Origin: Candidatus Omnitrophota bacterium
GTDB taxonomy: Bacteria; Omnitrophota; Koll11; Zapsychrales; Fredricksoniimonadaceae
Direction of reading: 5' to 3'
DNA: 13,901 bases
Assembly: GCA_015233705.1 (NCBI GenBank)
Contig: JADFXE010000031.1
Coordinates: 1-13,901, forward strand
The notes below the pieces were generated by a model that ran no database searches, was not told where the DNA came from, and saw only the letters and a program-made list of their open reading frames with translations. This document shows positions 7,054 through 13,862 of this stretch, one piece after another. A program made the translations under genes and the position numbers. Numbering within the stretch: the stretch's first letter is position 1; each line of letters begins with the position of its first letter.

Positions 7054-7992
7054 CTAGACGCCTAACAGGGCTCTCAGCGTCGTCCGGGCCGTGTCCATAA
7101 TCCCGTTGGACTTGGTGAAAAGCTTGTCGTATTCATTGCTGAACACGGTATATTGCGCCTCAAACTCCTTGTCGCTGACATTGTCCTTCTTCTTGGGCTG
7201 CCGGATCTCGCGCCACAATAACGAAACCATTCTTTCGATCCGCTCTATCTGGTCAACCGACGCCCTGTAACTCCTAAAAGACTTGTTGTCAGACAGCGTT
7301 CCCAGACGGGAGATGGAGATGTTATACCGCCATTTGGCTTCATCATAATTCCAGCACTTGATGAGGAAGTTCAGCGTCTGTTCATACGCAAAATTCCGGT
7401 TGTTAATGATCAGATCGCGCAGAACCGATGTCTTGATATTAATGAACTCGGACCTCGGCCGGTTCAAGGGCAGAGACTTGATGCTCCGCGAGATCTCCGG
7501 GAACCAGTTGGCCAGAAGAGAATAGGTCCCGTAAGTGTCGACCAGGCTCTTTGCGCTGTACTGGTCACCGGTCCTGAAATCCCCGATGGCGACATCCGAA
7601 CTTGTCGTCTCAATGAATGTCTTGAGATTATCGTAGAACCCGACATCCTCCTCGACGAAATCGATGTCGCCCGGTATCTGGACGATCCGGTCGGCCTCAG
7701 GATAATTATCAAGGATATGCCCCCAGCCGGCAAGCCAGGTCTGGCAGGAATCCACCGACCAGGTCTGGACAACCTCGAGCGTCTTGTATCTCTCATCCTT
7801 GATGAAAGAGGCGGCATCCCCCCTGATGACCGTGTCCCTGGGCAGCACCACGATCGGTTTGGAATCGATCTGCTTGCACCGGTCAATGGTCCACCAGAAA
7901 TACCACTCGCACTTCTTATTATTCTCATACCCCATGTAGGGGAAAATAATGAGTGGTTTTGAATTCACGTTCTTATTAGGTAATTTTGCCAT
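7054..7992 (-). CDS. Unrecognised 312-residue protein, possibly a GT-A-fold glycosyltransferase
   Basis: I cannot assign this protein to a named family. It has no signal peptide or membrane helix, so it should be cytoplasmic. The N-terminus PLIIFPYMGYENN (13-25) looks like the first strand and nucleotide loop of GT-A enzymes. IVQIPGDIDF (103-112) places a DxD-like pair, D109/D111, after a hydrophobic strand, as in metal-dependent sugar-nucleotide transferases such as mannosylglycerate synthase-like enzymes. FAYEQTLNFLIKCW (201-214) could be the acceptor-side helix. The final 70 residues are lysine-rich and helical. It follows the GPH symporter by 33 bases on the same strand and probably shares its transcript, which suggests work on the imported sugar or a derived polymer. 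The ribosome site is weak (GAGAAAAG). Its first bases are noticeably AT-richer than neighbouring genes. The function is inference only. Confidence 0.75.
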   Translation of the reverse strand: MAKLPNKNVNSKPLIIFPYMGYENNKKCEWYFWWTIDRCKQIDSKPIVVLPRDTVIRGDAASFIKDERYKTLEVVQTWSVDSCQTWLAGWGHILDNYPEADRIVQIPGDIDFVEEDVGFYDNLKTFIETTSSDVAIGDFRTGDQYSAKSLVDTYGTYSLLANWFPEISRSIKSLPLNRPRSEFINIKTSVLRDLIINNRNFAYEQTLNFLIKCWNYDEAKWRYNISISRLGTLSDNKSFRSYRASVDQIERIERMVSLLWREIRQPKKKDNVSDKEFEAQYTVFSNEYDKLFTKSNGIMDTARTTLRALLGV

Positions 7993-8025
7993 AACTTTTC
8001 TCAGAGACGGCGAGCGCCTCGTTTA

Positions 8026-9528
8026 CTATTTGCCCCGCTTGGCTTCCAGCTGCTTACGAATATCATACGCCTTATCTTCCGAGATATCAAAGGTCATGAT
8101 GATATAGATCGCGATCACAGACGTCACGATCGGAATGCCGACGTCGCAGGCTCTCATCAAAAACAGGGTGTGTGCTGACTGATTCAGGCCCAATTTGATA
8201 TCAAACCCGGTCGCGTTAAGAAGGATACCCGAAAGCAATGACGCCCCGGCCATCCCCAGTTTCTGGATCCACCAGTAGATACCGCTGAACATGCCTTCCC
8301 GGCGGGTTCCGGTCTGAAGCTCGTCAAGGTCGCAGACATCCGCGATCATGGAACAGACGATCGTAAAGAGCGACCCCAGATGGAAGGCCAAAAACGGCGC
8401 CGCGGCCAAAAGAAGATACGGATGCGCCGTGTTGTACCCGACCCACTTCAAGACATACCCAATAATCGCCAGCGTCATGGTGATCAAGAAGGTCTTGCGC
8501 TTGCCAAGCTTTGTGGAAATGAATGTCGTCAAAGGAATGGCAAAGAAGGCCGTGCAGATGGCGCTCAGCGTGCCAAAGACACCCAACAATGTGCCGCCGT
8601 TCTGATACATCTTATCCATCGTCGGCTGGTTGCCGAAAACATAAAAGAATACAACGTAGGCGGTAAAGGCTGACGCCAGCATAAAACCATTGAAGATCAA
8701 AAATGTCACGGTCACCAGCTTGACGAACGGGCCGCATTTGAAAGATGTCACACAATTGCCCCAGAGATCTTTTATGACATTCAAAGCTCCCTTTTCCTTC
8801 TCTGGCTTCGGCAGATTCCCGTACAATTCCCTGTTAAAGATAGCCGGCAGAATGCCGCACACCGTGACAAAGACCCCGACGATGATGGCAATGACCCGTG
8901 CCGCCTGGGTAATATCCGTGAACGGAGAATGAAAAGTCATGACCGTAAAGGTCCCCAGCTTAAGCGGAGCCTCTTTGGAGGTCAGGATGAGCGGGATCCA
9001 GGGCGCGATCATCCAGACCGGCTGGGCAAAGAAACTGGCGTAGGCCTGCAGACGCGTGCGCTCATGGTAATCCGGCGTCATCTCATAACCAAGCGCGAGC
9101 CAAGGAATCGAATAGCAGGCAAAAGTAACCACAAAAAGACACTGGATCCCCAGGACCCACCAAAAATAGAACATCTCACCATGCCCCTTGTGAAGCTGGA
9201 ACATAAGCGCCAGCAAGGCGCCTGAAGTAAGTGCTCCGAACAGGATCCAAGGCTTGCGACGTCCCCAGCGGGTGCGCGTCTGGTCCGAGGTATATCCGAT
9301 CAAAGGATCAGAAAAGGCATCCAACATGCGGGGAAACGCGCCAATGGCTCCGACCAATGCCGGATTGACACCCAGGCCCAGGTTCAAGACAAGGATGAGC
9401 TGCCCCATCGCAGCACCGGAAAACTGGTTCACAAATGACCCGATACCGTAAACCACTTTCTGCAGGAAAGGTATCTTGTCTTTTTGAACTGTTACATGAT
9501 GGGTTGATTGATCCTTGGCCTGTCCCAT
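8026..9528 (-). CDS. GPH-family sugar:cation symporter (MFS, MelB-like)
   Basis: Inner-membrane symporter of the glycoside-pentoside-hexuronide family, bringing in glycosides, pentosides or uronides with Na+ or H+. About twelve hydrophobic helices are present over 500 residues, a normal length. The family signature RMLDAFSDPLIGYTSDQTR (67-85) includes D70 and D74, matching the cation-site aspartates D55 and D59 of MelB, followed by WGRRKPWI (89-96). The central-to-C-terminal block MIADVCDLDELQTGTRREG, near residues 390-410, is the second GPH landmark. The start is supported by a GGAGGT ribosome site 5 bases upstream and a good promoter in the gap above. A LacI-type regulator gene precedes it and an unknown protein follows. 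Substrate cannot be predicted; no glycoside hydrolase is nearby to hint at it. Confidence 0.94.
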   Translation of the reverse strand: MGQAKDQSTHHVTVQKDKIPFLQKVVYGIGSFVNQFSGAAMGQLILVLNLGLGVNPALVGAIGAFPRMLDAFSDPLIGYTSDQTRTRWGRRKPWILFGALTSGALLALMFQLHKGHGEMFYFWWVLGIQCLFVVTFACYSIPWLALGYEMTPDYHERTRLQAYASFFAQPVWMIAPWIPLILTSKEAPLKLGTFTVMTFHSPFTDITQAARVIAIIVGVFVTVCGILPAIFNRELYGNLPKPEKEKGALNVIKDLWGNCVTSFKCGPFVKLVTVTFLIFNGFMLASAFTAYVVFFYVFGNQPTMDKMYQNGGTLLGVFGTLSAICTAFFAIPLTTFISTKLGKRKTFLITMTLAIIGYVLKWVGYNTAHPYLLLAAAPFLAFHLGSLFTIVCSMIADVCDLDELQTGTRREGMFSGIYWWIQKLGMAGASLLSGILLNATGFDIKLGLNQSAHTLFLMRACDVGIPIVTSVIAIYIIMTFDISEDKAYDIRKQLEAKRGK

Positions 9529-9548
9529 TAACTACCTCCGTTTTAGTG

Positions 9549-9570
9549 TTGAGATTAAAAGATTTCTCAA
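9549..9570. repeat. Inverted repeat TTGAGA-N10-TCTCAA in the symporter leader
   Basis: Six-base perfect arms, 9549-9554 and 9565-9570, lie downstream of the predicted transcription start and upstream of the ribosome site. It could be an operator or a weak leader hairpin. It lacks the central CpG usual in LacI-family operators, so regulator assignment is open. Confidence 0.35.
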
Positions 9571-9594
9571 TCAAAGAATAAATGTGAAGGTCGT

Positions 9595-9623
9595 ATTATA
9601 ACAAAGAAACCCGACGTGAACAA
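9595..9623 (-). promoter_or_regulatory. Sigma70-type promoter of the GPH symporter gene
   Basis: A perfect TATAAT -10 box (9595-9600 on the - strand) is separated by exactly 17 bases from TTGTTC (9618-9623), a half-matching -35. Transcription would start near 9588, giving a leader of about 60 bases before the ATG at 9528. The weak -35 and an inverted repeat in the leader fit a regulated promoter, most simply by the LacI-type protein encoded just upstream. Confidence 0.65.
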
Positions 9624-9667
9624 TACTATTTATAGGGAAACCGGGGACGTCCGAACGACGGGAAAGT

Positions 9668-10678
9668 TTATTCTTGAGCCAAAAGAGCGCAGGAATCACG
9701 GACCACCAGGTCAGGGTCCATCGAGGTCTTGATCTTGTCTTCACGCGCACCGGTGATCACCTCGTGAAGGAACCGTACCCCCTTCTCGGCCATCTCAAAG
9801 ATCGGCTGACGAACGGTCGTAAGTCCAACAGGACCGTAAAGCGCCTGGGGATTATCATCAAACCCCATGATCGAGACATCCTCAGGGACGCGAATGCCCA
9901 TCTCGTAAGCCACCGAGATCGTTTCGAGCGCCATATCGTCGCTCTGGGCAAAGATGGCGGTGGGACGTTCCTTCATGGAGAAAAAGAACTCCGCGGCCTG
10001 GCGCGCGCTGCGACGGGAATAATCACCCCGGTAGACATATTCTTTAGGAACCTCGACCTTGGCCTCATCCATGGCCCGCATAAAACCGTCAAACCGGTCA
10101 AAGCCGGCCTGGGTCTTGAGATTTCCGGTAATCGTGGCGATACGCCGGTGTCCCAGCCCGAGCAGATAGTTCGCCGCCATCTTGCCACCCTTAATATTGT
10201 TAACCGCGATATAGCTGACATCAATATCCTGGACAACATTATTGATGACCAGGCAGGGAATATGCTGGTCAACCGTCTCCTGGACTTGACGGCGGTTTTC
10301 GATGATATCGGCAAAAAGTATCCCGCCGAGATAGCTACTGTTAAAGGTATTGGTCCCGTCAGCGATGTGAAAGACCATGTCCAGCTTCAGGGATTCGCAG
10401 GCATGCCCAACGCCACGGATAATCTCAATGGCAAAAAAGGAATGAAAAATACCCGGATAGCTGGGCATGATAAGGCCAATGGTGTTATTCGAACCACTCG
10501 CCAAGCGCTGGGCGCTGATATTCGGGCGGTACTTGAGCTCAGCCACAGCCTCTTCGACCCTGGCCACGTTACGCTTGTTGACGGTGGGGAATTTGTTGAT
10601 GACGCGGGATACGGTCGTAATAGAGACCTTAGCCCGGCGGGCGACATCTTTTATGCTGACGCGTTTGGTCGTAGACAC
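9668..10678 (-). CDS. LacI-family transcriptional regulator
   Basis: DNA-binding repressor with a sugar-binding sensor domain. The N-terminal helix-turn-helix reads SIKDVARRAKVSITTVSRVIN (8-28) in two overlapping halves, with the hinge helix ISAQRLASG (54-62) that inserts in the minor groove. The periplasmic-binding-protein-like core follows, with IGLIMPSYPG (67-76), AIFAQSDDMAL and the SIMGFDDNPQA segment before the C-terminal conserved TTVRQPIFEMA. Length (336 residues) is normal. The start is GTG at 10678; there is no in-frame ATG before the HTH, and an in-frame TAG (the stop of the upstream gene) lies three codons above, so the start is well limited. No strong ribosome site is visible. 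It likely controls the symporter gene below, and perhaps itself through the palindrome at its start. Confidence 0.95.
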   Translation of the reverse strand: MSTTKRVSIKDVARRAKVSITTVSRVINKFPTVNKRNVARVEEAVAELKYRPNISAQRLASGSNNTIGLIMPSYPGIFHSFFAIEIIRGVGHACESLKLDMVFHIADGTNTFNSSYLGGILFADIIENRRQVQETVDQHIPCLVINNVVQDIDVSYIAVNNIKGGKMAANYLLGLGHRRIATITGNLKTQAGFDRFDGFMRAMDEAKVEVPKEYVYRGDYSRRSARQAAEFFFSMKERPTAIFAQSDDMALETISVAYEMGIRVPEDVSIMGFDDNPQALYGPVGLTTVRQPIFEMAEKGVRFLHEVITGAREDKIKTSMDPDLVVRDSCALLAQE

Positions 10679-10684
10679 GTGTCT
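10673..10684. promoter_or_regulatory. Perfect 12-bp palindrome AGACACGTGTCT over the LacI-type gene start
   Basis: The sequence is its own reverse complement, has the central CpG that LacI-family operators favour, and covers the GTG start codon and the 6 bases before it. Position suggests an autoregulatory operator or a translation-affecting element. A 12-bp palindrome occurs by chance about once per 4 kb, so only its placement makes it notable. Confidence 0.35.
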
Positions 10685-12043
10685 CTATTTAACGGCATCG
10701 CCGGGTTTGAACGGCACTGTCTTCTGCTTAATATCAGCCGCGCAGATATCCTTGCGCACCTGGATCACAGAGACCGCGCCGATTGCCTTCCCGTCACGAT
10801 AAACCTTATAGGCATCACCGAGCCGGACGCCATCTTTGTCGCCCAGGCTGATGATGACGAAGTTATTCTCATCATTGACGCTCACGACCGCACCATTGCG
10901 GGCCGCAGGAGCCAGTGCCACAATAGGCGCGGGTGCCGGTGCCTGTTGCACCACAGCAACGGGGGCGGACCTGACCGGCTCCACATTTGCATTGACCACG
11001 ATCGGAGCCAGTTCCACGGCACCATCTTCAGACTTGCGAACATCAAAACGGTTATCCACATCCTTCTTGATCCGCCAGATCTCATCGATCCGACCCTGGA
11101 CGATGTTCTCGGTCTCGATCAGCTTCTTCTCAACGGTTGTCTTATCATCAGACAGTTTTGCGATGCTCTTCTCGAGCACGATTCTGGTCGACGTCAGCTG
11201 CTTGATCTCGCCACGCAGCGCCTGGTTCTCGGAAGAAACGCGATCCGCATTGTCGCGGATGACCTTCTGCTCGTTACGGGCGCGGGCCAGCTCGACGGAA
11301 AGATTATCCGCCAGATCCTCGCCGTACTTGATCTTGCGCAGGATCTCTTCGCGCTCGTTCTTCAGGCGACCTACCTCAATATCCAAATCCGAGTTCGCCT
11401 TCTTAAGTTCATCAACCTTGAGCGCAGCTTCGCTCATCTTCTTTTTCAAATCAGAAATTTCAAGTTCCAGGGACGCCTTCTGACGCATGATCCCCGCCCA
11501 GTACTCTTCGTTCGCCTTGTTCTCGACGACAATCGTAGTAGGCCCCGCGGCAGGCTGCGACGATGAATCCGCCGGAGCCGCCTGTACTGGCGCTGCCGGA
11601 GCAGGAACAACTTTCTCGACGATCTTCTCAACAATCTTTTCCTCGACGGGACGATTCTTTAGTTTCTCCAAGAGGGAATCATTATCCCGACGGAGAGTCC
11701 TCATGCGGTCTTCCCAATCGCTCTTCTCGCGCTTGAGAGACTCAAGGTCATTGCTGATCTGACGACTGTCAGATTTGGCATCATCCAACTGCCTCTGCAG
11801 GCTGTCCTTGTCGCGGGAGCTCTGGTCAATGGTCCGATTCAGGTCTTTGGCCTGATCCTCCCTGGTCTTCAGGTCACGCAACATGTCGCGCTCTTTTGCC
11901 TGATCGCTGTCAACCTGGCCCTGGAGAACCTGTTTCTCCTTTTCAAGGCCCATGTTCTTGACAACAGCGACACCAGCAATTCCCGCAACGATGAGCAGGA
12001 ACACCACAAGAATCAATAGACTCGTTTGAATCGTCTTTGGCAT
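10685..12043 (-). CDS. Membrane-anchored coiled-coil protein with C-terminal small beta domain
   Basis: Function unknown; architecture is clear. Residues 1-7 are basic, 8-28 form a single hydrophobic helix (SLLILVVFLLIVAGIAGVAVV), then a charged coiled coil runs from about 32 to 133. A repeated IVEK segment and a Pro/Ala linker follow (137-170), then a second long coiled coil (178-333) and another Pro/Ala-rich linker (345-381). The C-terminal domain (382-452; GAVVSVNDENNFVIISLGDKDGV to KPGDAVK) resembles the small SH3-like beta domains found at the end of many secreted or periplasmic proteins. The start at 12043 (452 residues) is preferred over one 28 codons upstream: it has an AGGGAG ribosome site, follows a good promoter, and puts the anchor at the very N-terminus. 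The body is probably periplasmic, spanning towards the wall or outer membrane. Confidence 0.85.
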   Translation of the reverse strand: MPKTIQTSLLILVVFLLIVAGIAGVAVVKNMGLEKEKQVLQGQVDSDQAKERDMLRDLKTREDQAKDLNRTIDQSSRDKDSLQRQLDDAKSDSRQISNDLESLKREKSDWEDRMRTLRRDNDSLLEKLKNRPVEEKIVEKIVEKVVPAPAAPVQAAPADSSSQPAAGPTTIVVENKANEEYWAGIMRQKASLELEISDLKKKMSEAALKVDELKKANSDLDIEVGRLKNEREEILRKIKYGEDLADNLSVELARARNEQKVIRDNADRVSSENQALRGEIKQLTSTRIVLEKSIAKLSDDKTTVEKKLIETENIVQGRIDEIWRIKKDVDNRFDVRKSEDGAVELAPIVVNANVEPVRSAPVAVVQQAPAPAPIVALAPAARNGAVVSVNDENNFVIISLGDKDGVRLGDAYKVYRDGKAIGAVSVIQVRKDICAADIKQKTVPFKPGDAVK

Positions 12044-12076
12044 AAGTCTCCCTTTCTTAGGTTGGAAACAATTAAA

Positions 12077-12105
12077 AATATAACAAAGGATGGGGAGCAA
12101 CTCAA
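12077..12105 (-). promoter_or_regulatory. Sigma70-type promoter of the coiled-coil protein gene
   Basis: On the - strand TTGAGT (12100-12105) and TATATT (12077-12082) are 17 bases apart, matching the consensus at 4 and 5 of 6 positions. The leader before the ATG at 12043 would be about 27 bases and holds the AGGGAG ribosome site. This position also argues against the longer start at 12127, which would lie upstream of the promoter. Confidence 0.65.
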
Positions 12106-12135
12106 TGAAAAAAACAAAAATCTTCAAAAAGATTT
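12106..12135 (-). terminator. AT-rich terminator of the repeat-protein/lipoprotein unit
   Basis: On the - strand AAATCTT (12135-12129) pairs with AAGATTT (12124-12118) around a TTTG loop, and a T-rich run (TTGTTTTTTTC) follows. It lies about 58 bases after the lipoprotein stop and directly before the next promoter. The stem is AT-rich, so its strength is uncertain. Confidence 0.5.
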
Positions 12136-12192
12136 CTGCGCAACGAAAACGTTTTTATCTCGTCGGAGATTTTAAAAGAAGGCGGACGGAAA

Positions 12193-12849
12193 TTATTCAA
12201 AACGAATATTATCCAGATAAAAAGTGCAATGATGCGGATTGTCAGCCACGCTCGCGAACCAGGCAAAGCCACCGCTGATATAAGAAAGATCCTTGCCGCG
12301 CAAGTCGATCGAATATTCTTTCCACTCATTCGTCAGGATAACAGGACCGATAACGGCCGTGTCACTATCAGGAAAAAGGCGGTTAGCGCCTAATCCGCCG
12401 ACCTGGAATTTGTCAATGCGCTCGCCACCCATCTCACCTTTGGCCCAGAAGACCAGACGTGTCGCGCCGGTCAAATTGTATCCGCCCTTGGTGTCGCCCC
12501 AATTGTCTGCCGGATTCTGCCAATAAACACCGGCCCACAGGCGCCCTTCCTTAGAACAGGCGATGTCGTAGACGACGCGAACACAGGTCTTGCCATCCTT
12601 GACATCGTACTGCCATCCGTCATCCTGCGTGATACATTCCCCCGTCGGCATGTAGCCGGCGGCAGTGAAACGGTTACGAAAACCCTTATCACGATAAACA
12701 TAAAAAGGCTCGAACGCCGCAACCGGGCCAGCCTGCTGGGCTGCCACGGAAGGCGTCTGAGCCTTTTCAAATTTTGGCGGCTGCTTCGTACAAGCCGAAA
12801 CAGCCGCCAAAACCACACACATCAAGATCAATGAAGATTTCTTATTCAT
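12193..12849 (-). CDS. Lipoprotein with a carbohydrate-binding-like beta-sandwich domain
   Basis: Predicted envelope lipoprotein of 218 residues. A short basic N-terminus (MNKKSS), a hydrophobic stretch and the lipobox VSAC put lipidated cysteine at residue 20, followed by a Pro/Ala/Gln linker up to about 46. The remaining domain has alternating aromatic and polar strands: GYNLTGATRLVFWAKGE, the WKEYSIDLRG strand, and the closing FYLDNIRF. That pattern is seen in jelly-roll carbohydrate-binding or galactose-binding-like modules (CBM11-like style); the family is not certain. No catalytic motif is visible. I chose ATG at 12849 over a TTG three codons upstream; neither has a clear ribosome site, and coupling to the preceding gene (12-base gap) is likely. 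Its partner upstream is a secreted two-repeat protein. Sugar binding is inferred from fold-like features only. Confidence 0.82.
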   Translation of the reverse strand: MNKKSSLILMCVVLAAVSACTKQPPKFEKAQTPSVAAQQAGPVAAFEPFYVYRDKGFRNRFTAAGYMPTGECITQDDGWQYDVKDGKTCVRVVYDIACSKEGRLWAGVYWQNPADNWGDTKGGYNLTGATRLVFWAKGEMGGERIDKFQVGGLGANRLFPDSDTAVIGPVILTNEWKEYSIDLRGKDLSYISGGFAWFASVADNPHHCTFYLDNIRFE

Positions 12850-12861
12850 GCGCCGCAAGAA

Positions 12862-13737
12862 TTACTTCTGCGCCTCAAGCTCAATGATCTGCTGCTGAGC
12901 CGCTTCCGCCGGCTTCCAAAACCAACCCTGCGGATCCCAACACTGGGAATAACCATAATTATCAACCAACTTCTTGAAGGCAGCGATGGCCTCGGCCTTC
13001 ATCCCGGCATTACGATACGTCTGGCCGAGGATGAAATTCGCAGTACCAACGTCGTTGAGCGCCCAGAAAGAATGGATCTTCTCAGTGGACTCCCAAGGAA
13101 ACTCCTTAAGCGACGCCTGCATATCCTTGGCGCGCTGGCCATACAGGTCCTCGACCTTGGCCACATATACCTTCACAGCCTCGAGATCCTTCTTGGCGGA
13201 AGCAGCCCAGGCCTTGCCCACGATCTGCATCGAGGACATGTCCCCGAAATCCAGGTCCAATCCCTTTTCGATCATCATCAGTTCATCCTTGGCAGCATCT
13301 GCAGGCTTCCAGAAGATCTTCTTGCCCACATCATAGCACTGACCGAAAGGATAATTCTTCACGATCGACTCAAACGCAGCCTTGGCTTCATCTTTCTTGC
13401 CAGCCTGACGATAAGCCTTGCCCTGGATAAAGAGGCAGGTGGCTACGTCGTTAAGCGCCCAAAAAGAAAAAATCTTCTGATCATCGCCAGCCGGGAGTTC
13501 CTTCAGATCAGCCTGCATCTTGCGCGCCTGCTCGCCGTACATGTCAATGCACTTGTTGGTGTACGCCAGAACCGCATCCAGGTCCTTGGCCTCCAAAGCA
13601 CCCCAGCCCTTGGTCGCCAAGGTCGCCGAGCGGAAGTCACCAAAGCTGTATGCAGCCTTGGGCGCCTGGGCGAAGACAAACTGGGGTCCGGCTGCAAAGA
13701 TGACCGCCAGCGTGCAAAGTGAAATAAGTTTCTTCAT
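12862..13737 (-). CDS. Secreted protein with two 132-residue TPR-like repeats
   Basis: Function unknown. A Sec signal peptide (MKKLISLCTLAVIFAAGPQFVFA, cleaved near 23-25) sends it to the periplasm or outside. The mature protein is a tandem duplication with period about 132 residues: repeat 1 near 43-152, repeat 2 near 174-283. Shared landmarks are SFWALNDV at 91 and 223, the MQA.LKE segments, the helix pair GKAYRQAGKKDEAKAAF and GQTYRNAGMKAEAIAAF (TPR-like), QC at 133-134 and 265-266, and FWKPA at 142 and 273. The conserved Trp and Cys suggest a specific binding surface. The ATG follows an AGGAGG ribosome site and two candidate promoters. The next gene, a lipoprotein with a carbohydrate-binding-like domain, begins 12 bases after its stop, so the two are probably co-expressed. 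Confidence 0.88.
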   Translation of the reverse strand: MKKLISLCTLAVIFAAGPQFVFAQAPKAAYSFGDFRSATLATKGWGALEAKDLDAVLAYTNKCIDMYGEQARKMQADLKELPAGDDQKIFSFWALNDVATCLFIQGKAYRQAGKKDEAKAAFESIVKNYPFGQCYDVGKKIFWKPADAAKDELMMIEKGLDLDFGDMSSMQIVGKAWAASAKKDLEAVKVYVAKVEDLYGQRAKDMQASLKEFPWESTEKIHSFWALNDVGTANFILGQTYRNAGMKAEAIAAFKKLVDNYGYSQCWDPQGWFWKPAEAAQQQIIELEAQK

Positions 13738-13802
13738 TACTGCCTCCTACTGTTTTTAATTAAATAGTTTTATTATTTTTTCTCTACCCAAAAGGTGAAA
13801 TA

Positions 13803-13832
13803 AATATATCACATCCTTTACAGTTTTGCCAA
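13803..13832 (-). promoter_or_regulatory. Proximal promoter with extended -10 for the two-repeat protein gene
   Basis: On the - strand TTGGCA (13827-13832, 5 of 6 to consensus) is 18 bases from TATATT (13803-13808), which is preceded by TGA, giving the TGn extended -10. The expected start near 13796 leaves a leader of about 59 bases before the ATG. This is the best promoter in the window. Confidence 0.72.
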
Positions 13833-13834
13833 CT

Positions 13835-13843
13835 ATTATATCA
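13835..13843 (-). promoter_or_regulatory. Distal extended -10 element TGATATAAT
   Basis: A perfect TGn-TATAAT extended -10 lies just upstream of the proximal promoter's -35. No good -35 is found 16-18 bases further up, but extended -10 promoters can work without one. It may be a second, tandem start. Confidence 0.45.
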
Positions 13844-13862
13844 TTTGTGTCATTTGCGAATT

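Noticed and set aside
9645..9652. GGACGTCC palindrome after the LacI-type gene as operator
   Set aside because: It is only 8 bases, does not extend, and lies above the -35; too common to support.
9674..11566. 630-codon open frame on the + strand opposite the LacI-type gene and the coiled-coil gene
   Set aside because: It lies antisense in codon register to two convincing genes, crosses their junction, is rich in His/Arg/Asp and shows no domain. Rarity of TTA, CTA and TCA codons in the real genes explains the lack of stops.
12044..12127. Longer coiled-coil protein starting at 12127
   Set aside because: The extension would lie upstream of the best promoter and ribosome site and would add a second hydrophobic piece before the anchor.
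12850..12858. TTG start for the lipoprotein
   Set aside because: It adds only MRR before an ATG and has no ribosome site; the ATG gives a normal lipoprotein signal.
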